Source of the DNA: Reyranella sp.
GTDB lineage: Bacteria > Pseudomonadota > Alphaproteobacteria > Reyranellales > Reyranellaceae
Assembly (NCBI RefSeq): GCF_004297265.1
Contig: NZ_SCUT01000019.1
Location: 62,001-126,000, forward strand
Direction: 5' to 3'
Length of the DNA: 64,000 nucleotides
The notes under the pieces are model-generated. The model saw nothing but the letters and a program-made list of their open reading frames with translations, did no database searches and had not been told where the DNA came from. Shown one piece after another: positions 25,376 through 34,234 of this stretch. How positions within the stretch are numbered: position 1 is the stretch's first letter; each line of letters begins with the position of its first letter. Made by a program: the position numbers and the translations under genes.

Positions 25376-26424
25376 GGAACGAGGACGGCCCGCCCCATGA
25401 TCAGGCCCTTGCGCAGCTCCTGCAGCGTCGCGTCGGCCTCGTCGAGTGTGCGCTTGATGACCGGCACCGGCGTCACCTTGCCGGCGGTGACGAGGTCCAT
25501 CATCTCCTTCATCTCGCCCGGGCTGCCGGTGACGGAACCCACGATCTGGCAGCCGGTGAAGGCGAACATCGGCATGGGCAGCGAGAAGGTGCCGCCGAAC
25601 AGGCCGACGACGATCAGCCGGCCGCCGCGGGCCAGCGCCTTGACGCCGAACTGCGCGGTGCTCTCGGCGCCGACGAAGTCGATGGCCGCGCCCACGCCTG
25701 TGCCGCCGGTCAGTTCGAAGACCTTCTTGCGGGCGTCCTTGTCGCGCGGATCGATGGCCGCGACCGCGCCATTGTCGAGCGCCAGCTTGCGCTTGTTCTC
25801 GTCGATGTCGGCCACGATCGGCGCGTGGCCCAGCACCGACTGCGCGAACCTGACGCCCATCAGGCCCACGCCGCCGGCGCCGATCACCAGGATGGGCTTG
25901 CCGGCATCCTCGCCGACCGCCTTCTTCACCGCGCTGAAGGCGGTGATGCCGGAGCAGGCATAGAGGCAGGCCAGCTCGGTCGGGATGTTGCCATAGGGAT
26001 AGAGATACTTGGCGTCGGGGACGAGGACATGGTCGGCATAGCCGCCGTCCTTGTTGACGCCCAGCGCCCGCGGGGCGGGGCAGAGATGCTCGCGGCCGTT
26101 GGTGCAGTACCAGCAGGTGCCGCAGCCGATCCACGGATAGACCACGGCCTTGTCGCCGACCTTTGCGCCCTTGGCATCGGGGCCGAGCGCCACGACCTCG
26201 CCCACGATCTCATGGCCCATGGTGCGGGGCGGATTCATCGTCTTCTGCGTCGACACCTTGTTGCCGCCGCCCATGTCGAAGAAACCTTCCCACAGATGCA
26301 CGTCGCTGTGGCAGACGCCGGCGGCCGTGACCTTGACCAGCACCTCGGCACCCTGCGGCGCGGGATTGCTCTCCTCAACCTTCTGCAGCGGCTGGCCGAA
26401 TTCGACGACCTTGTAGCTCTTCAT
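25372..26424 (-). CDS. Zinc-dependent alcohol dehydrogenase
   Basis: A 350-residue medium-chain NAD(P) alcohol dehydrogenase. Catalytic zinc ligands C38, H71/E72 (GHEIVGE) and C157 are present, as are the structural zinc cysteines C101, C104, C107 and C115; the cofactor motif GAGGVG is at 182-187. The N-terminal half is close to the AdhP/ethanol-type group. ATG 26424 follows CGGAGAAGTCCCA. It is transcribed divergently from the ABC import operon across a 203-base gap containing the perfect palindrome at 26527-26549. Downstream it overlaps the methyltransferase gene by four bases. Confidence 0.9.
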   Translation of the reverse strand: MKSYKVVEFGQPLQKVEESNPAPQGAEVLVKVTAAGVCHSDVHLWEGFFDMGGGNKVSTQKTMNPPRTMGHEIVGEVVALGPDAKGAKVGDKAVVYPWIGCGTCWYCTNGREHLCPAPRALGVNKDGGYADHVLVPDAKYLYPYGNIPTELACLYACSGITAFSAVKKAVGEDAGKPILVIGAGGVGLMGVRFAQSVLGHAPIVADIDENKRKLALDNGAVAAIDPRDKDARKKVFELTGGTGVGAAIDFVGAESTAQFGVKALARGGRLIVVGLFGGTFSLPMPMFAFTGCQIVGSVTGSPGEMKEMMDLVTAGKVTPVPVIKRTLDEADATLQELRKGLIMGRAVLVP

Positions 26425-26526
26425 TGGGACTTCTCCGTTACGAATCGGGCCGGAGAATAGGCCGAAAGAAGCGCCGCGTCTGCGGTTTCGGCGCCGCGCC
26501 GAATCCCGCATATCGATACGGTTCAA

Positions 26527-26549
26527 TATTTTCGAAAGTTTCGAAAATA
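26527..26549. promoter_or_regulatory. Perfect 23-bp palindrome in the divergent promoter region (candidate operator)
   Basis: TATTTTCGAAA-G-TTTCGAAAATA: 11-base arms that are exact reverse complements around one central base. It lies 102 bases upstream of the alcohol dehydrogenase start and 78 bases before the ABC binding-protein start, inside the only AT-rich part of this gap. The position and symmetry fit a dimeric repressor site; the GntR gene at 31156 in the same cluster is the natural candidate, but this is inference. No second copy was noticed in the window. Confidence 0.65.
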
Positions 26550-26627
26550 CGATTTACTTACGAGGATCGATCCGCCACGATCCTTGGCAACGACGTTCAA
26601 TTAAATAAGCGTCGAAGGAGGAAGCAG

Positions 26628-27848
26628 ATGCACGAGCGGGTGGGCTCATGGCCTCGTCGCCATGTCTTGGCTGGATTGATGGGCACGACGGCAATGCTCG
26701 CGGCCCCGGCGATCATCCGGGCGGCGCCGTCCGGCAAGCCGGTGAGGGTGGGCGGCACGCTCTCGCTGACGGGGTTCCTCGCGCAGACCGCGGTCATCCA
26801 CAAGATCGCCTCCGAGATCATGGTCGAGGAAATCAACAGCCGCGAAGGCTTCCTCGGCCGGCCCGTCGAATACGTGCTGCTCGACGACCAGTCCAAGCCG
26901 GACGTGGCGCGCAGCCTCTACGAGAAGCTGATCACCGTCGACAAGGTCGACCTCATCCAGGGCCCGTATGCGACGGCGCCGATCCTGGCGGCGATGGGCG
27001 TGGCCCAGCGCTACGGCAAGGTCATCATCCAGAGCAGCATGGGCATCCCCAAGCTCCAGACCTACGACATGGCCTTTCCGGCGACGCCGTTCGGACCGGA
27101 ACCCGACAAGACCTATCCCAACGTGATCCTGGATGCGATGGCGAGCCTGCCGACGCCACCGAAGAGCATGGTGGTGCTGACCAGCAAGTTCCCCTCGGCG
27201 CAGTTCATGGCGCAGGGCATGAAGACCGAGGCCGAGAAGCGCGGCGTGAAGGTGCCGCTCTATCTCGAATACGAGGCCGGCAACCGCGACTTCGGCGCCA
27301 TCGCCGCGCGCGTGAAGGAGGCCAATGCCGACTTCCTGTGGGTCGGATCACTGGGCCTAGAGAGCAATCAGATCCTCGAGGCGTTGCGCAAGCTCGACTA
27401 TACGCCCAAGGGCAGCTTCCACCTCTATCCCGCGCCGGGACCGCTGGCGCTGTCGCCCGACGGCAATCTCGCCTGGTCGTCGACCTTCCTCGAACCGGAC
27501 GAGCCGTTCATGAGCCGGCCCGGCGTCGCCAGGATCGCCGAGGCCTACAAGGAGCGCGCCACCAAGGCGAACCTGCCTTATCCGCACATCGATGCGCAGG
27601 CCGCCGGCATGGTCTCGGAGTGGCAGATCCTCGAGCAGGGCGTGAACGGCGCCAAGAGCCTCGAGGACAAGCAGATCGCGGCGTTCCTGAAGAAGAACGT
27701 GGTCAACACGATCTACGGGCCGCTCAAGTTCGACGGCCTCTACAATCACGGCGCTCCGGCGCAGCTCATCCGGCAGGTGCAGAACAAGCAATGGAAGGTC
27801 GTCTGGCCCAGGGAGTTCGCGGCGCCCGGCGTGAAACTGCTGCCGTAG
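26628..27848 (+). CDS. ABC transporter substrate-binding protein (branched-chain/aromatic type)
   Basis: A 406-residue periplasmic binding protein of the LivK/type 1 (Peripla_BP_6) family. The N-terminus has a twin-arginine-like start (PRRHVLAGLMG), then the hydrophobic core and AAPAII cleavage region; export by Tat is possible but unproved. The family segment VGGTLSLTGFLAQ leads the mature protein, with VEEINSREGFLG near residue 65. ATG 26628 follows AAGGAGGAAGCAG. It begins the operon: permease genes follow at a 6-base gap. The cluster's ring-cleavage genes suggest an aromatic ligand, but binding-site residues do not settle it. Confidence 0.87.
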   Translation: MHERVGSWPRRHVLAGLMGTTAMLAAPAIIRAAPSGKPVRVGGTLSLTGFLAQTAVIHKIASEIMVEEINSREGFLGRPVEYVLLDDQSKPDVARSLYEKLITVDKVDLIQGPYATAPILAAMGVAQRYGKVIIQSSMGIPKLQTYDMAFPATPFGPEPDKTYPNVILDAMASLPTPPKSMVVLTSKFPSAQFMAQGMKTEAEKRGVKVPLYLEYEAGNRDFGAIAARVKEANADFLWVGSLGLESNQILEALRKLDYTPKGSFHLYPAPGPLALSPDGNLAWSSTFLEPDEPFMSRPGVARIAEAYKERATKANLPYPHIDAQAAGMVSEWQILEQGVNGAKSLEDKQIAAFLKKNVVNTIYGPLKFDGLYNHGAPAQLIRQVQNKQWKVVWPREFAAPGVKLLP

Positions 27849-27854
27849 CGACCG

Positions 27855-28706
27855 ATGCCAAGTGCGACGCTTCTCGGTCAGGCGCTGATCTCGGGCGTCC
27901 TGGCCGGCGGGATGTACGGATTGCTGGCGCTGGGGCTCAGCCTGAGCTGGGGCCTGCTGCGGCTGGTCAATCTCAGCCATTTCGCGCTGGCCTTCCTTGC
28001 TGCCTACCTGACCTACGAATTGGGCACGACCTATCACGTGGCCCCGTGGTGGTCGGTGCTGCTCATCGTGCCCGCGATGTTCGCCATCGGTCTGGCGCAG
28101 CACTGGGTGTTCGTGCGCTTCAAGGTGAACGAGCTGGGCTCCCTGCTGATCACCTTCAGCTTCGCCGTCATGCTCGAAGTCGGCATCCAGCTCTACTGGA
28201 CGGCCGACTATCGCCGCTTCGAGACGCACTACGCGACCTTGTCGATCAAGGCGGGGCCGTTCTACATCCCGGTGCTCGAGCTGATCCTGTGCCTGGTCGC
28301 CGGCGTGCTGGCCTGGGGCACCTGGTTGTGGCTGCGCAAGACCTATGTCGGCAAGGCGCTGCGGGCGAGCGCGGAGGATGCCGACATCGCCGCCGCCTAT
28401 GGTGTCGATCATCGCAGGCTCGCCTATCTGCTCTCAGGCATCGGGGCGGCCTATGCCGGCATCGCCGGCACCTTCATCGCCCTGATCGCGACCCTGGCGC
28501 CGGCCCAGATCTGGGCGTGGCTGGGCGTCGTCTTCGCGGTGGTGATCATCGGCCGGCTCGGCAATCCGCTGGGCGCGCTGCTCGCCGGCCTGCTGATCGG
28601 CGCCAGCGAATCGATCGCCATGGCGGTCCTCAGCCCCGCCTGGGCGCCGGTCGTTTCGTTCTCGGTGCTGATCGCCATCCTGCTGTGGGATCCGGAGTGG
28701 TCATGA
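27855..28706 (+). CDS. ABC transporter permease (LivH type)
   Basis: A 283-residue inner-membrane permease with about eight predicted hydrophobic segments. The opening segment GGMYGLLALGLSLSWGLLRLVNLSHFA (shortened) is the LivH-type N-terminal signature, and the family's A-E-D-x-x-x-A-x-x-x-G-V coupling loop appears as SAEDADIAAAYGV near residue 177. It would pair with the LivM-type half of the next protein. Its stop overlaps the start of that gene (ATGA). The 6-base gap to the binding-protein gene indicates one transcript. Confidence 0.9.
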   Translation: MPSATLLGQALISGVLAGGMYGLLALGLSLSWGLLRLVNLSHFALAFLAAYLTYELGTTYHVAPWWSVLLIVPAMFAIGLAQHWVFVRFKVNELGSLLITFSFAVMLEVGIQLYWTADYRRFETHYATLSIKAGPFYIPVLELILCLVAGVLAWGTWLWLRKTYVGKALRASAEDADIAAAYGVDHRRLAYLLSGIGAAYAGIAGTFIALIATLAPAQIWAWLGVVFAVVIIGRLGNPLGALLAGLLIGASESIAMAVLSPAWAPVVSFSVLIAILLWDPEWS

Positions 28707-30451
28707 CGGCCGGACAGACCCTTCCCAAGGCCGCCGCGGCGCTGGGCATCGTGGCCTTCGCGATCCTGCCGACGGCAGGCCTGCCGGCCTTCTACGATTC
28801 GTTCTTCTATCTCGTCTTCTTCTGGATCTCGCTGTCGACGAGCTGGGCACTGCTCTCGGGCTTCGCGGGCTATTTCAGCCTGGGGCATGCCGCGTTCTTC
28901 GGCGTCGGCATGTACACGACGGCGACGCTCACGACCAAGGCGAGCATGCCATTCCTCGCCACCGTGCCGCTCGCCGCGGCGATGGCGGCCCTGCTGGGCG
29001 TCGGCATCGGGGCCGTGGTGTTCCGCATGAAGCGGCTGCGCGGCGAGCTGTTCGCGCTGCTGACGCTTGCGGTCACCTTCGTGATCGCCACGATCATCCT
29101 CAACACCCCGATCGACGGCGGCGCCGGCGTCTTCATGAGCGCGGTGCCGCTGCCGCATCTGATGCCGACCCAGACCGGCACGATCTACATGCTGGGCTTC
29201 GCGATGTGTGTGCTGACGCTTGGCATCGCCTGGTGGGTCGCTCATTCGCGGCTGGGCCTCGGCCTGTTCGCCATCCATGACGACGAGGATGTCGCCGAGG
29301 CCAAGGGCGTGCCGACCTTCCGCTACAAGCTGATCGCGTTCGCGCTGTCGGCCGGCATTGCCGGTGCGGTGGGCGGCATTCACGCGATGTATGTCGGCTT
29401 CCTCACGGTTGCCGGCACGTTCGAGCTCACGGTGCCGCTGTATGTCGTGCTGATGAGCGTGCTGGGCGGTTCGCGCAGCTGGTTCGGCCCGGCGATCGGC
29501 GCCACGCTCATCACGGCGCTGCTCTATGCCTTCATCAGCGGCGGCGAGGCGATGGTCGGTCGGGCCGTGGTCGGCCTGATCCTGATCCTCGCCATCCTGT
29601 GGCTTCCCGACGGGGTCGTGCCGGCGATTCAGGCCTGGATGAAGCGGCGCCGGCCCGTCGAGGAGAAGACGCATGCCGCGGTGGTGCCGGTCGTGCCGGC
29701 CACGCCGCCGCAGATCGGCACGCGCAATATCCTGGAGGCGAGGGGCGCGGCCAAGCGGTTCGGAGGCCTGCAGGCGCTGGCGGGAGTCGATCTCGACGTG
29801 CGCGAAGGCGAGATTCTCGGACTGGTCGGACCGAACGGCTCGGGCAAGACCACCCTGATCAACGTCATCTCGGGCTTCTATCCGCTGACCGGCGGCACGA
29901 TCACGGTCGACGGGGCGGAGATCGGTCATCTGCCGGCGCACGAGATCGCGCGCCGCGGCGTGGCGCGCACCTATCAGATCCCGCGTCCGTTCGCGAACAT
30001 GACCGTGCTCGACAACGTGGCGATGGCCGCGACCTTCGGCGGGCCGCCGCGCACGGCGGCCGAGATCCGCGCCGAGGCGCTGCACTGGATCGGCTTCACC
30101 GGCCTTGCCGGCAAGGAAGAGTCGTTGCCGGCCGAGCTGAACCTGCACGAGCGCAAGTTCCTGGAGCTGGCGCGTGCGCTGGCGGCCAAGCCCAAGCTGC
30201 TGCTGCTCGACGAGGTTCTCTCGGGGCTCAATCCGGCCGAGGTCGACAATGCCATCCGGCTGGTGCGGGCCATTCGCGCACAGGGCGCCACCATCGTGTT
30301 CGTCGAGCATCTCATGCGGGCCGTCGTCGAACTCTCCGACCGGGTGGCCGTCCTGAACGAAGGCAAGCTCTTCGCCCTGGGCGCCCCGCGCGAGGTCATG
30401 CGCGACCCGCGGGTCGTCAGCATCTATCTCGGCAAAGCCTATGCTGCTTGA
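28703..30451 (+). CDS. Fused ABC permease-ATPase (LivM-LivG type)
   Basis: One 582-residue polypeptide carries both a LivM-type permease (about residues 1-310, with the loop IHDDEDVAEAKGV near 190 for ATPase coupling) and a LivG-type ATPase (about 335-582). The nucleotide-binding part has Walker A GPNGSGKTT from 376, Walker B LLLLDE ending D503-E504, and a signature of the LNLHERKFLELARAL kind rather than LSGGQ, as in some LivG members. The frame is continuous with no internal start. The fused form is less common than separate subunits. ATG 28703 overlaps the LivH-type stop. LivF follows, overlapping by 11 bases. Confidence 0.88.
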   Translation: MTAGQTLPKAAAALGIVAFAILPTAGLPAFYDSFFYLVFFWISLSTSWALLSGFAGYFSLGHAAFFGVGMYTTATLTTKASMPFLATVPLAAAMAALLGVGIGAVVFRMKRLRGELFALLTLAVTFVIATIILNTPIDGGAGVFMSAVPLPHLMPTQTGTIYMLGFAMCVLTLGIAWWVAHSRLGLGLFAIHDDEDVAEAKGVPTFRYKLIAFALSAGIAGAVGGIHAMYVGFLTVAGTFELTVPLYVVLMSVLGGSRSWFGPAIGATLITALLYAFISGGEAMVGRAVVGLILILAILWLPDGVVPAIQAWMKRRRPVEEKTHAAVVPVVPATPPQIGTRNILEARGAAKRFGGLQALAGVDLDVREGEILGLVGPNGSGKTTLINVISGFYPLTGGTITVDGAEIGHLPAHEIARRGVARTYQIPRPFANMTVLDNVAMAATFGGPPRTAAEIRAEALHWIGFTGLAGKEESLPAELNLHERKFLELARALAAKPKLLLLDEVLSGLNPAEVDNAIRLVRAIRAQGATIVFVEHLMRAVVELSDRVAVLNEGKLFALGAPREVMRDPRVVSIYLGKAYAA

Positions 30452-31148
30452 AGTCCGCAACCTCCATGTCGGCTACGGCGACGCATCCGCGGTCTGGGAC
30501 GTGTCGCTCGACGTCGATGCCGGCGAGATCGTTTCGGTGATCGGGCCCAACGGCGCCGGCAAGACGACCCTGATCAACGCCATCGCCGGCATGCTGCGCT
30601 GCCGGCAGGGAGAGCTACGCTTCGACGGTGCCGACATGAAGCGCGTGCGTGCGCATGGCTATTGCGGCCATGGCATCGCGCTGGTGCCCGAGGGCCGACG
30701 GCTCTTCACGAAGATGACGGTCGAGGAGAACCTGGAGCTGGGCTGCTATCTGTCCGGCCCCCGCAATGCGCGGGCGCAGTCGCTGGAACGCGTCTACGGG
30801 CTGTTCCCGATCCTGCGCCAGAAGCGCAACCAGCCGGCCGGCGAGCTGTCGGGCGGGCAGCAGCAGATGGTGGCGATCGGCCGGGCGCTGATGGCGCAGC
30901 CGCGCATCGTCCTGTTCGACGAGCCGTCGCTTGGACTGGCGCCGACCATCGTCGACGACATGTTCGACATCATCGTCCGGGTCCGCGATGAGGGCGCCGC
31001 GGTGCTGCTGGTCGAGCAGAATGTGGTGAAGGCCTTGAGCGTCGCCGACCGCGCCTATGTGCTGGAGCAGGGGCGCATCGTGGCAACCGGCCTGCCGGAC
31101 GAACTCATGAAGCAACCGCATATTCGCGAAGCCTATCTGGGAGTTTGA
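30441..31148 (+). CDS. ABC transporter ATP-binding protein (LivF type)
   Basis: A 235-residue ATPase: Walker A GPNGAGKTT from residue 35, the Q-loop region GIALVPEGRRLF, the LSGGQQQ signature from about 136 and Walker B with D160 in VLFDEPSLGLAP. The C-terminal H-switch is QN in LVEQNVVKAL, which is usual for LivF-type proteins. It pairs with the LivG half of the preceding fusion. The start at 30441 lies inside the previous gene, so the two are coupled. Together with 26628-30451 this makes a complete importer apart from a separate LivG. Confidence 0.92.
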   Translation: MLLEVRNLHVGYGDASAVWDVSLDVDAGEIVSVIGPNGAGKTTLINAIAGMLRCRQGELRFDGADMKRVRAHGYCGHGIALVPEGRRLFTKMTVEENLELGCYLSGPRNARAQSLERVYGLFPILRQKRNQPAGELSGGQQQMVAIGRALMAQPRIVLFDEPSLGLAPTIVDDMFDIIVRVRDEGAAVLLVEQNVVKALSVADRAYVLEQGRIVATGLPDELMKQPHIREAYLGV

Positions 31149-31155
31149 AGCGATC

Positions 31156-31938
31156 ATGGCCAAGATCCTTCCCGCCGCTCCATTCGAGGGCGCTAACGAG
31201 AACCTGTCGGCGACCACCGCGCCGCAGGATGTCAGCCGCGAGGATGCCGCGACTTTCGATGTCCTGCGCAAGATGCGCGAGGACATCCTCTGCTGCGTCC
31301 TGAAACCCGACCAGAAACTGAAGTTCGGCGAGCTGCGCCAGCGCTACGACACCAGCGTCGGCACCTTGCGCGAGGCACTCTCACATCTGGTGTCCGAAGG
31401 TCTCGCCCGAACCGAGGCGGGGCGCGGCTTCCAGGTTTCGCCGATCTCGCTGGCCGACTTCCTCGATCTTTCCGAGCTGCGGGTCTATCTCGAGACCAAG
31501 ACGCTGGCCGATGCCATCCGGCACGGCACCGATGCCTGGGAAGCCGAGATCGTCAGCTCGTACTTCCTGCTGAGCAAGCTCGGGGCGCCCAAGCAGGATG
31601 ATTCTCTGTCGGTGAAGCAGGAGTGGGGCAAGCGCCACAAGCGCTATCACGATGCGCTGGTGGCGACCTGCCGTTCGCCCTGGTCGCTGCATTACCGCAG
31701 CGAGCTGTTCGACCAGGCCCGCCGCTACCACTGGCTGACCATGATCCACAGCCGGCTGCACCGCCGCAACGAGCATCTGGAGATCCGCGACGCCGTGCTG
31801 GCGCGCGATTCCGATCTCGCCTGCTCCCTGCTGGAGCAGCACATCCGTACGACCGTCGAGCAGGCCGTGGCAGACGTTCCGGGATTGATCCGCGGCAATG
31901 CCCGTGTGCTGAAGCCCGGCAAGCGCCGCAAGAGCTAG
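31156..31938 (+). CDS. GntR-family transcriptional regulator (FadR/FCD subfamily)
   Basis: A 260-residue regulator with an N-terminal winged helix-turn-helix (about residues 37-95, ending TSVGTLREALSHLVSEGLA, 19 residues) and a C-terminal all-helical FCD effector domain with a metal-binding type Asp/His arrangement (HDALVATC and HIRTTVEQ). It is 7 bases after the ABC genes on the same strand, so it likely controls that operon and perhaps the divergent dehydrogenase via the palindrome at 26527. FCD proteins typically bind small carboxylic or hydroxy acids. The exact ligand is unknown. Confidence 0.9.
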   Translation: MAKILPAAPFEGANENLSATTAPQDVSREDAATFDVLRKMREDILCCVLKPDQKLKFGELRQRYDTSVGTLREALSHLVSEGLARTEAGRGFQVSPISLADFLDLSELRVYLETKTLADAIRHGTDAWEAEIVSSYFLLSKLGAPKQDDSLSVKQEWGKRHKRYHDALVATCRSPWSLHYRSELFDQARRYHWLTMIHSRLHRRNEHLEIRDAVLARDSDLACSLLEQHIRTTVEQAVADVPGLIRGNARVLKPGKRRKS

Positions 31939-31948
31939 GGAGGCAATC

Positions 31949-33178
31949 ATGGACACGATTCAGAAGCCAACGACCTATGACGTCGGCGGCGTGCGCTATC
32001 CGAGGCCGTTCAAGATCCGAAGGCTCGGTCATTTCGGCTTCAACGTCGCCGACATGGAAAAGGGCCTCGATTTCTACCAGCGCCTGCTGGGCTTCCGCGT
32101 CACCGATACGCGCGACTTTTCCAAGGTGCCGGGACGCGAGGAGATGGCGAAGCGGCTGCAGGATCCGCGCATCGTCTTCATGAGCCACAATTCCGACCAT
32201 CACGCCTTCCTGCTGGCGCACAAGTCGCTGGGCGCGATCTTCGGTGACGACGCCGTATCGCGCGACGTCACGGTGAACCAGATCACCTGGCAGGTCGGCA
32301 CGATGGACGAGGTGTTTGCAGCGGCCGACTATTTCCGCGAGCGCGACGTCGAGATCCGCCGGGTCGGCCGCGACATGCCGGGCAGCAACTGGCACACCTA
32401 TATCCGCGACCCCGATGGCCACACGGTCGAACTCTACTACGGCATGGAGCAGATCGGCTGGGACGGCCGCTCGAAGCCGGAATCCATGTACTACCGCGCC
32501 TTCCGCGAGACGCCGGAGCTGCCGCAGATCTCCGAGGAGCAGGAGGTGCGCGATGCCATCGCCAAGGGCATCGACATCAACTCAGGCAACGTCATCCAGG
32601 ACCGCACGGGCGAGGAATACATCGTCGCCGGCACGCGCCTGCCGCGGCCGTTCAAGGTAACGAGCATCGGCCCGATGAGCCTGTTCGTGGCCGATGTCGG
32701 TGCCTCGGAAGCCTTCTACACGCAGACGATGGGTTTCATCCGCACCGAGGTCGTGACCTGGAAGGGCCATCGCTGCGTCTTCCTGCGCAACGGCAGCGAG
32801 CACCATTCGCTGTCGCTCTTCCCCAAGGCGCTGCGCGGCGAGCTGGGGCTGAATCCCGAGACGAGCTGCGCCTCGATGGGCGTCGAGGTCGGCAGCTACC
32901 AGCAGCTTCGCGATGCCGTGTCCTTCCTGAAGAAGCACGGCGTGCAATTCACCGACGCCATCCCGCCCGAACTCTATCCTGGCGTCGACTACGCCGCGCA
33001 CATTCTCGATCCGGCCGGCCATTGCATCATGCTGCACTATTACATGGAGCGCATCGGCTGGGACGGCAAACCACGCCCGGCCGAGCTGCGCCGCAAGGTC
33101 GGCAGGGACTGGCCCGAGGCGATCGAGCCGCTGTCCGACACCTACGCCGATCAGACGTTCATGGGACCGCTGGGATAA
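31949..33178 (+). CDS. Double VOC-domain protein (extradiol-dioxygenase-like, with a degenerate second half)
   Basis: A 409-residue protein with two VOC modules (about 24-170 and 238-380) joined by a linker. Each starts with a shared phrase (YPRPFK at 17, LPRPFK at 231) and ends MExIGWDG. By eye, module 1 keeps H28 and E161 but has Q111 in the slot of the second histidine of type I extradiol enzymes; module 2 has P242, a Met and a Met in the three slots, so no metal site. Ring-cleaving activity is therefore doubtful. It is 10 bases after the regulator gene. GAGGCAATC precedes ATG 31949. An isomerase- or glyoxalase-type role is possible. Confidence 0.75.
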   Translation: MDTIQKPTTYDVGGVRYPRPFKIRRLGHFGFNVADMEKGLDFYQRLLGFRVTDTRDFSKVPGREEMAKRLQDPRIVFMSHNSDHHAFLLAHKSLGAIFGDDAVSRDVTVNQITWQVGTMDEVFAAADYFRERDVEIRRVGRDMPGSNWHTYIRDPDGHTVELYYGMEQIGWDGRSKPESMYYRAFRETPELPQISEEQEVRDAIAKGIDINSGNVIQDRTGEEYIVAGTRLPRPFKVTSIGPMSLFVADVGASEAFYTQTMGFIRTEVVTWKGHRCVFLRNGSEHHSLSLFPKALRGELGLNPETSCASMGVEVGSYQQLRDAVSFLKKHGVQFTDAIPPELYPGVDYAAHILDPAGHCIMLHYYMERIGWDGKPRPAELRRKVGRDWPEAIEPLSDTYADQTFMGPLG

Positions 33179-33215
33179 CGACGGCCCAAAAAAAAGCGAA
33201 ACAGGAGGAGGAAAC

Positions 33216-34187
33216 ATGAGACGCAGGACCTTGCTGATGACTGCCGCGGCGGCGGCGGCGGCGGTCGGCGCCCCCGCGATAGCGCGTGCGCAGGCCTACC
33301 CGTCGCAGACCATTCGCCTGATGCACGGCTACGATGCCGGATCCAACCCTGACACGATCGCCCGCCATCTCAGCGTGCCGCTGACCGAGATCCTCGGCCA
33401 GCAGATCGTCATCGAGCCGCGGCCCGGTGCGGCCGAGCGGTTGGCGGCCAGCCAGATCGCGCGCATGAAGCCCGACGGCTACACGCTCTACCTGATGACG
33501 GGCGGGCAGGCCGTGGTGTCGGCGACCGACCGGAGCCTGTCCTACGATCTCCTGAAGGACTTCGACTTCATCTCGATCGTGACGCGCTTTCCCTTCGTCC
33601 TCTGCGTAGCGCCGGATTCGCGCTTCAAGACGGTGCAGGCCTACTTTGACGAAGCGAGGAAGGAACCGGGCAAGATCAGCTATGGAACACCGGGAGTCGG
33701 CTCGACCCTGCACATGGCCATGGAACTCATTCTGGCGAAGACGGGGATCAAGATGGTCCACGTTCCCTACAAGGGCGGCATGGGAGCGCCGTACAACGAC
33801 CTGGTCGGCGGCCGGCTCGACATGCATGTTGCCACTTTCTCCAGCGCGCAGCCGCTGATGAAGACGGACAAGATGCGCGCTCTTGCGGTCACCTCAAAGG
33901 AGCGGCATCCGGGCTTCAAGGATGTCCCGACGATCGCCGAAACGCTCGTCCCGGACTACGACGTCGTATCATGGCTCGGATTCACCAGCCCTGCCGGCCT
34001 GCCACCCGCCATCCGTGACCGCCTCTACGAGGCTTTCAAGCAGGCGATGGCGCGGCCGGAGGTGAAGGCCAAGCTGGAAGAGCTGGGCAACGACACACGT
34101 GTCACCAGTCCGGCGGAGTTCCGGGCGCGGGTGGAAGCCGACATGGCGCGCTGGCGCCCGCTCGCCCACGTCGTCAGCCAGTCCTAG
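33216..34187 (+). CDS. Tripartite tricarboxylate transporter (Bug-type) substrate-binding protein
   Basis: A 323-residue periplasmic protein of the TctC/Bug family. The signal peptide MRRRTLLMTAAAAAAAVGAPA has an RRR-T-L-L start that is Tat-compatible. The mature part has the family segments TIRLMHGYDAGSNPDTIARHL (shortened), GQQIVIEPRPGA and YGTPGVGSTLHMA. Bug proteins bind carboxylates, aromatics or nicotinate-like ligands. No TctA/TctB permease genes are nearby in the window, as is common for orphan Bug proteins. GGAGGAGG precedes ATG 33216. The gene sits between the VOC protein and the molybdenum hydroxylase. Confidence 0.87.
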   Translation: MRRRTLLMTAAAAAAAVGAPAIARAQAYPSQTIRLMHGYDAGSNPDTIARHLSVPLTEILGQQIVIEPRPGAAERLAASQIARMKPDGYTLYLMTGGQAVVSATDRSLSYDLLKDFDFISIVTRFPFVLCVAPDSRFKTVQAYFDEARKEPGKISYGTPGVGSTLHMAMELILAKTGIKMVHVPYKGGMGAPYNDLVGGRLDMHVATFSSAQPLMKTDKMRALAVTSKERHPGFKDVPTIAETLVPDYDVVSWLGFTSPAGLPPAIRDRLYEAFKQAMARPEVKAKLEELGNDTRVTSPAEFRARVEADMARWRPLAHVVSQS

Positions 34188-34234
34188 AGTCAGCCAGTCA
34201 TGGAATCGGATAGGCGTTCGCGGGAGAGAGCTTC

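Noticed and set aside
25376-26134. N-terminal extension of the RsmC-like methyltransferase frame
   Set aside because: It lies wholly over the alcohol dehydrogenase gene, which has all zinc and NAD motifs; GTG 25375 with GTGA overlap explains the start.
26648-28702. Upstream extension of the fused permease-ATPase frame to 26648
   Set aside because: The extension overlaps the binding-protein and LivH-type genes in another frame and is Arg/Gly-rich shadow; ATG 28703 with ATGA overlap is the real start.
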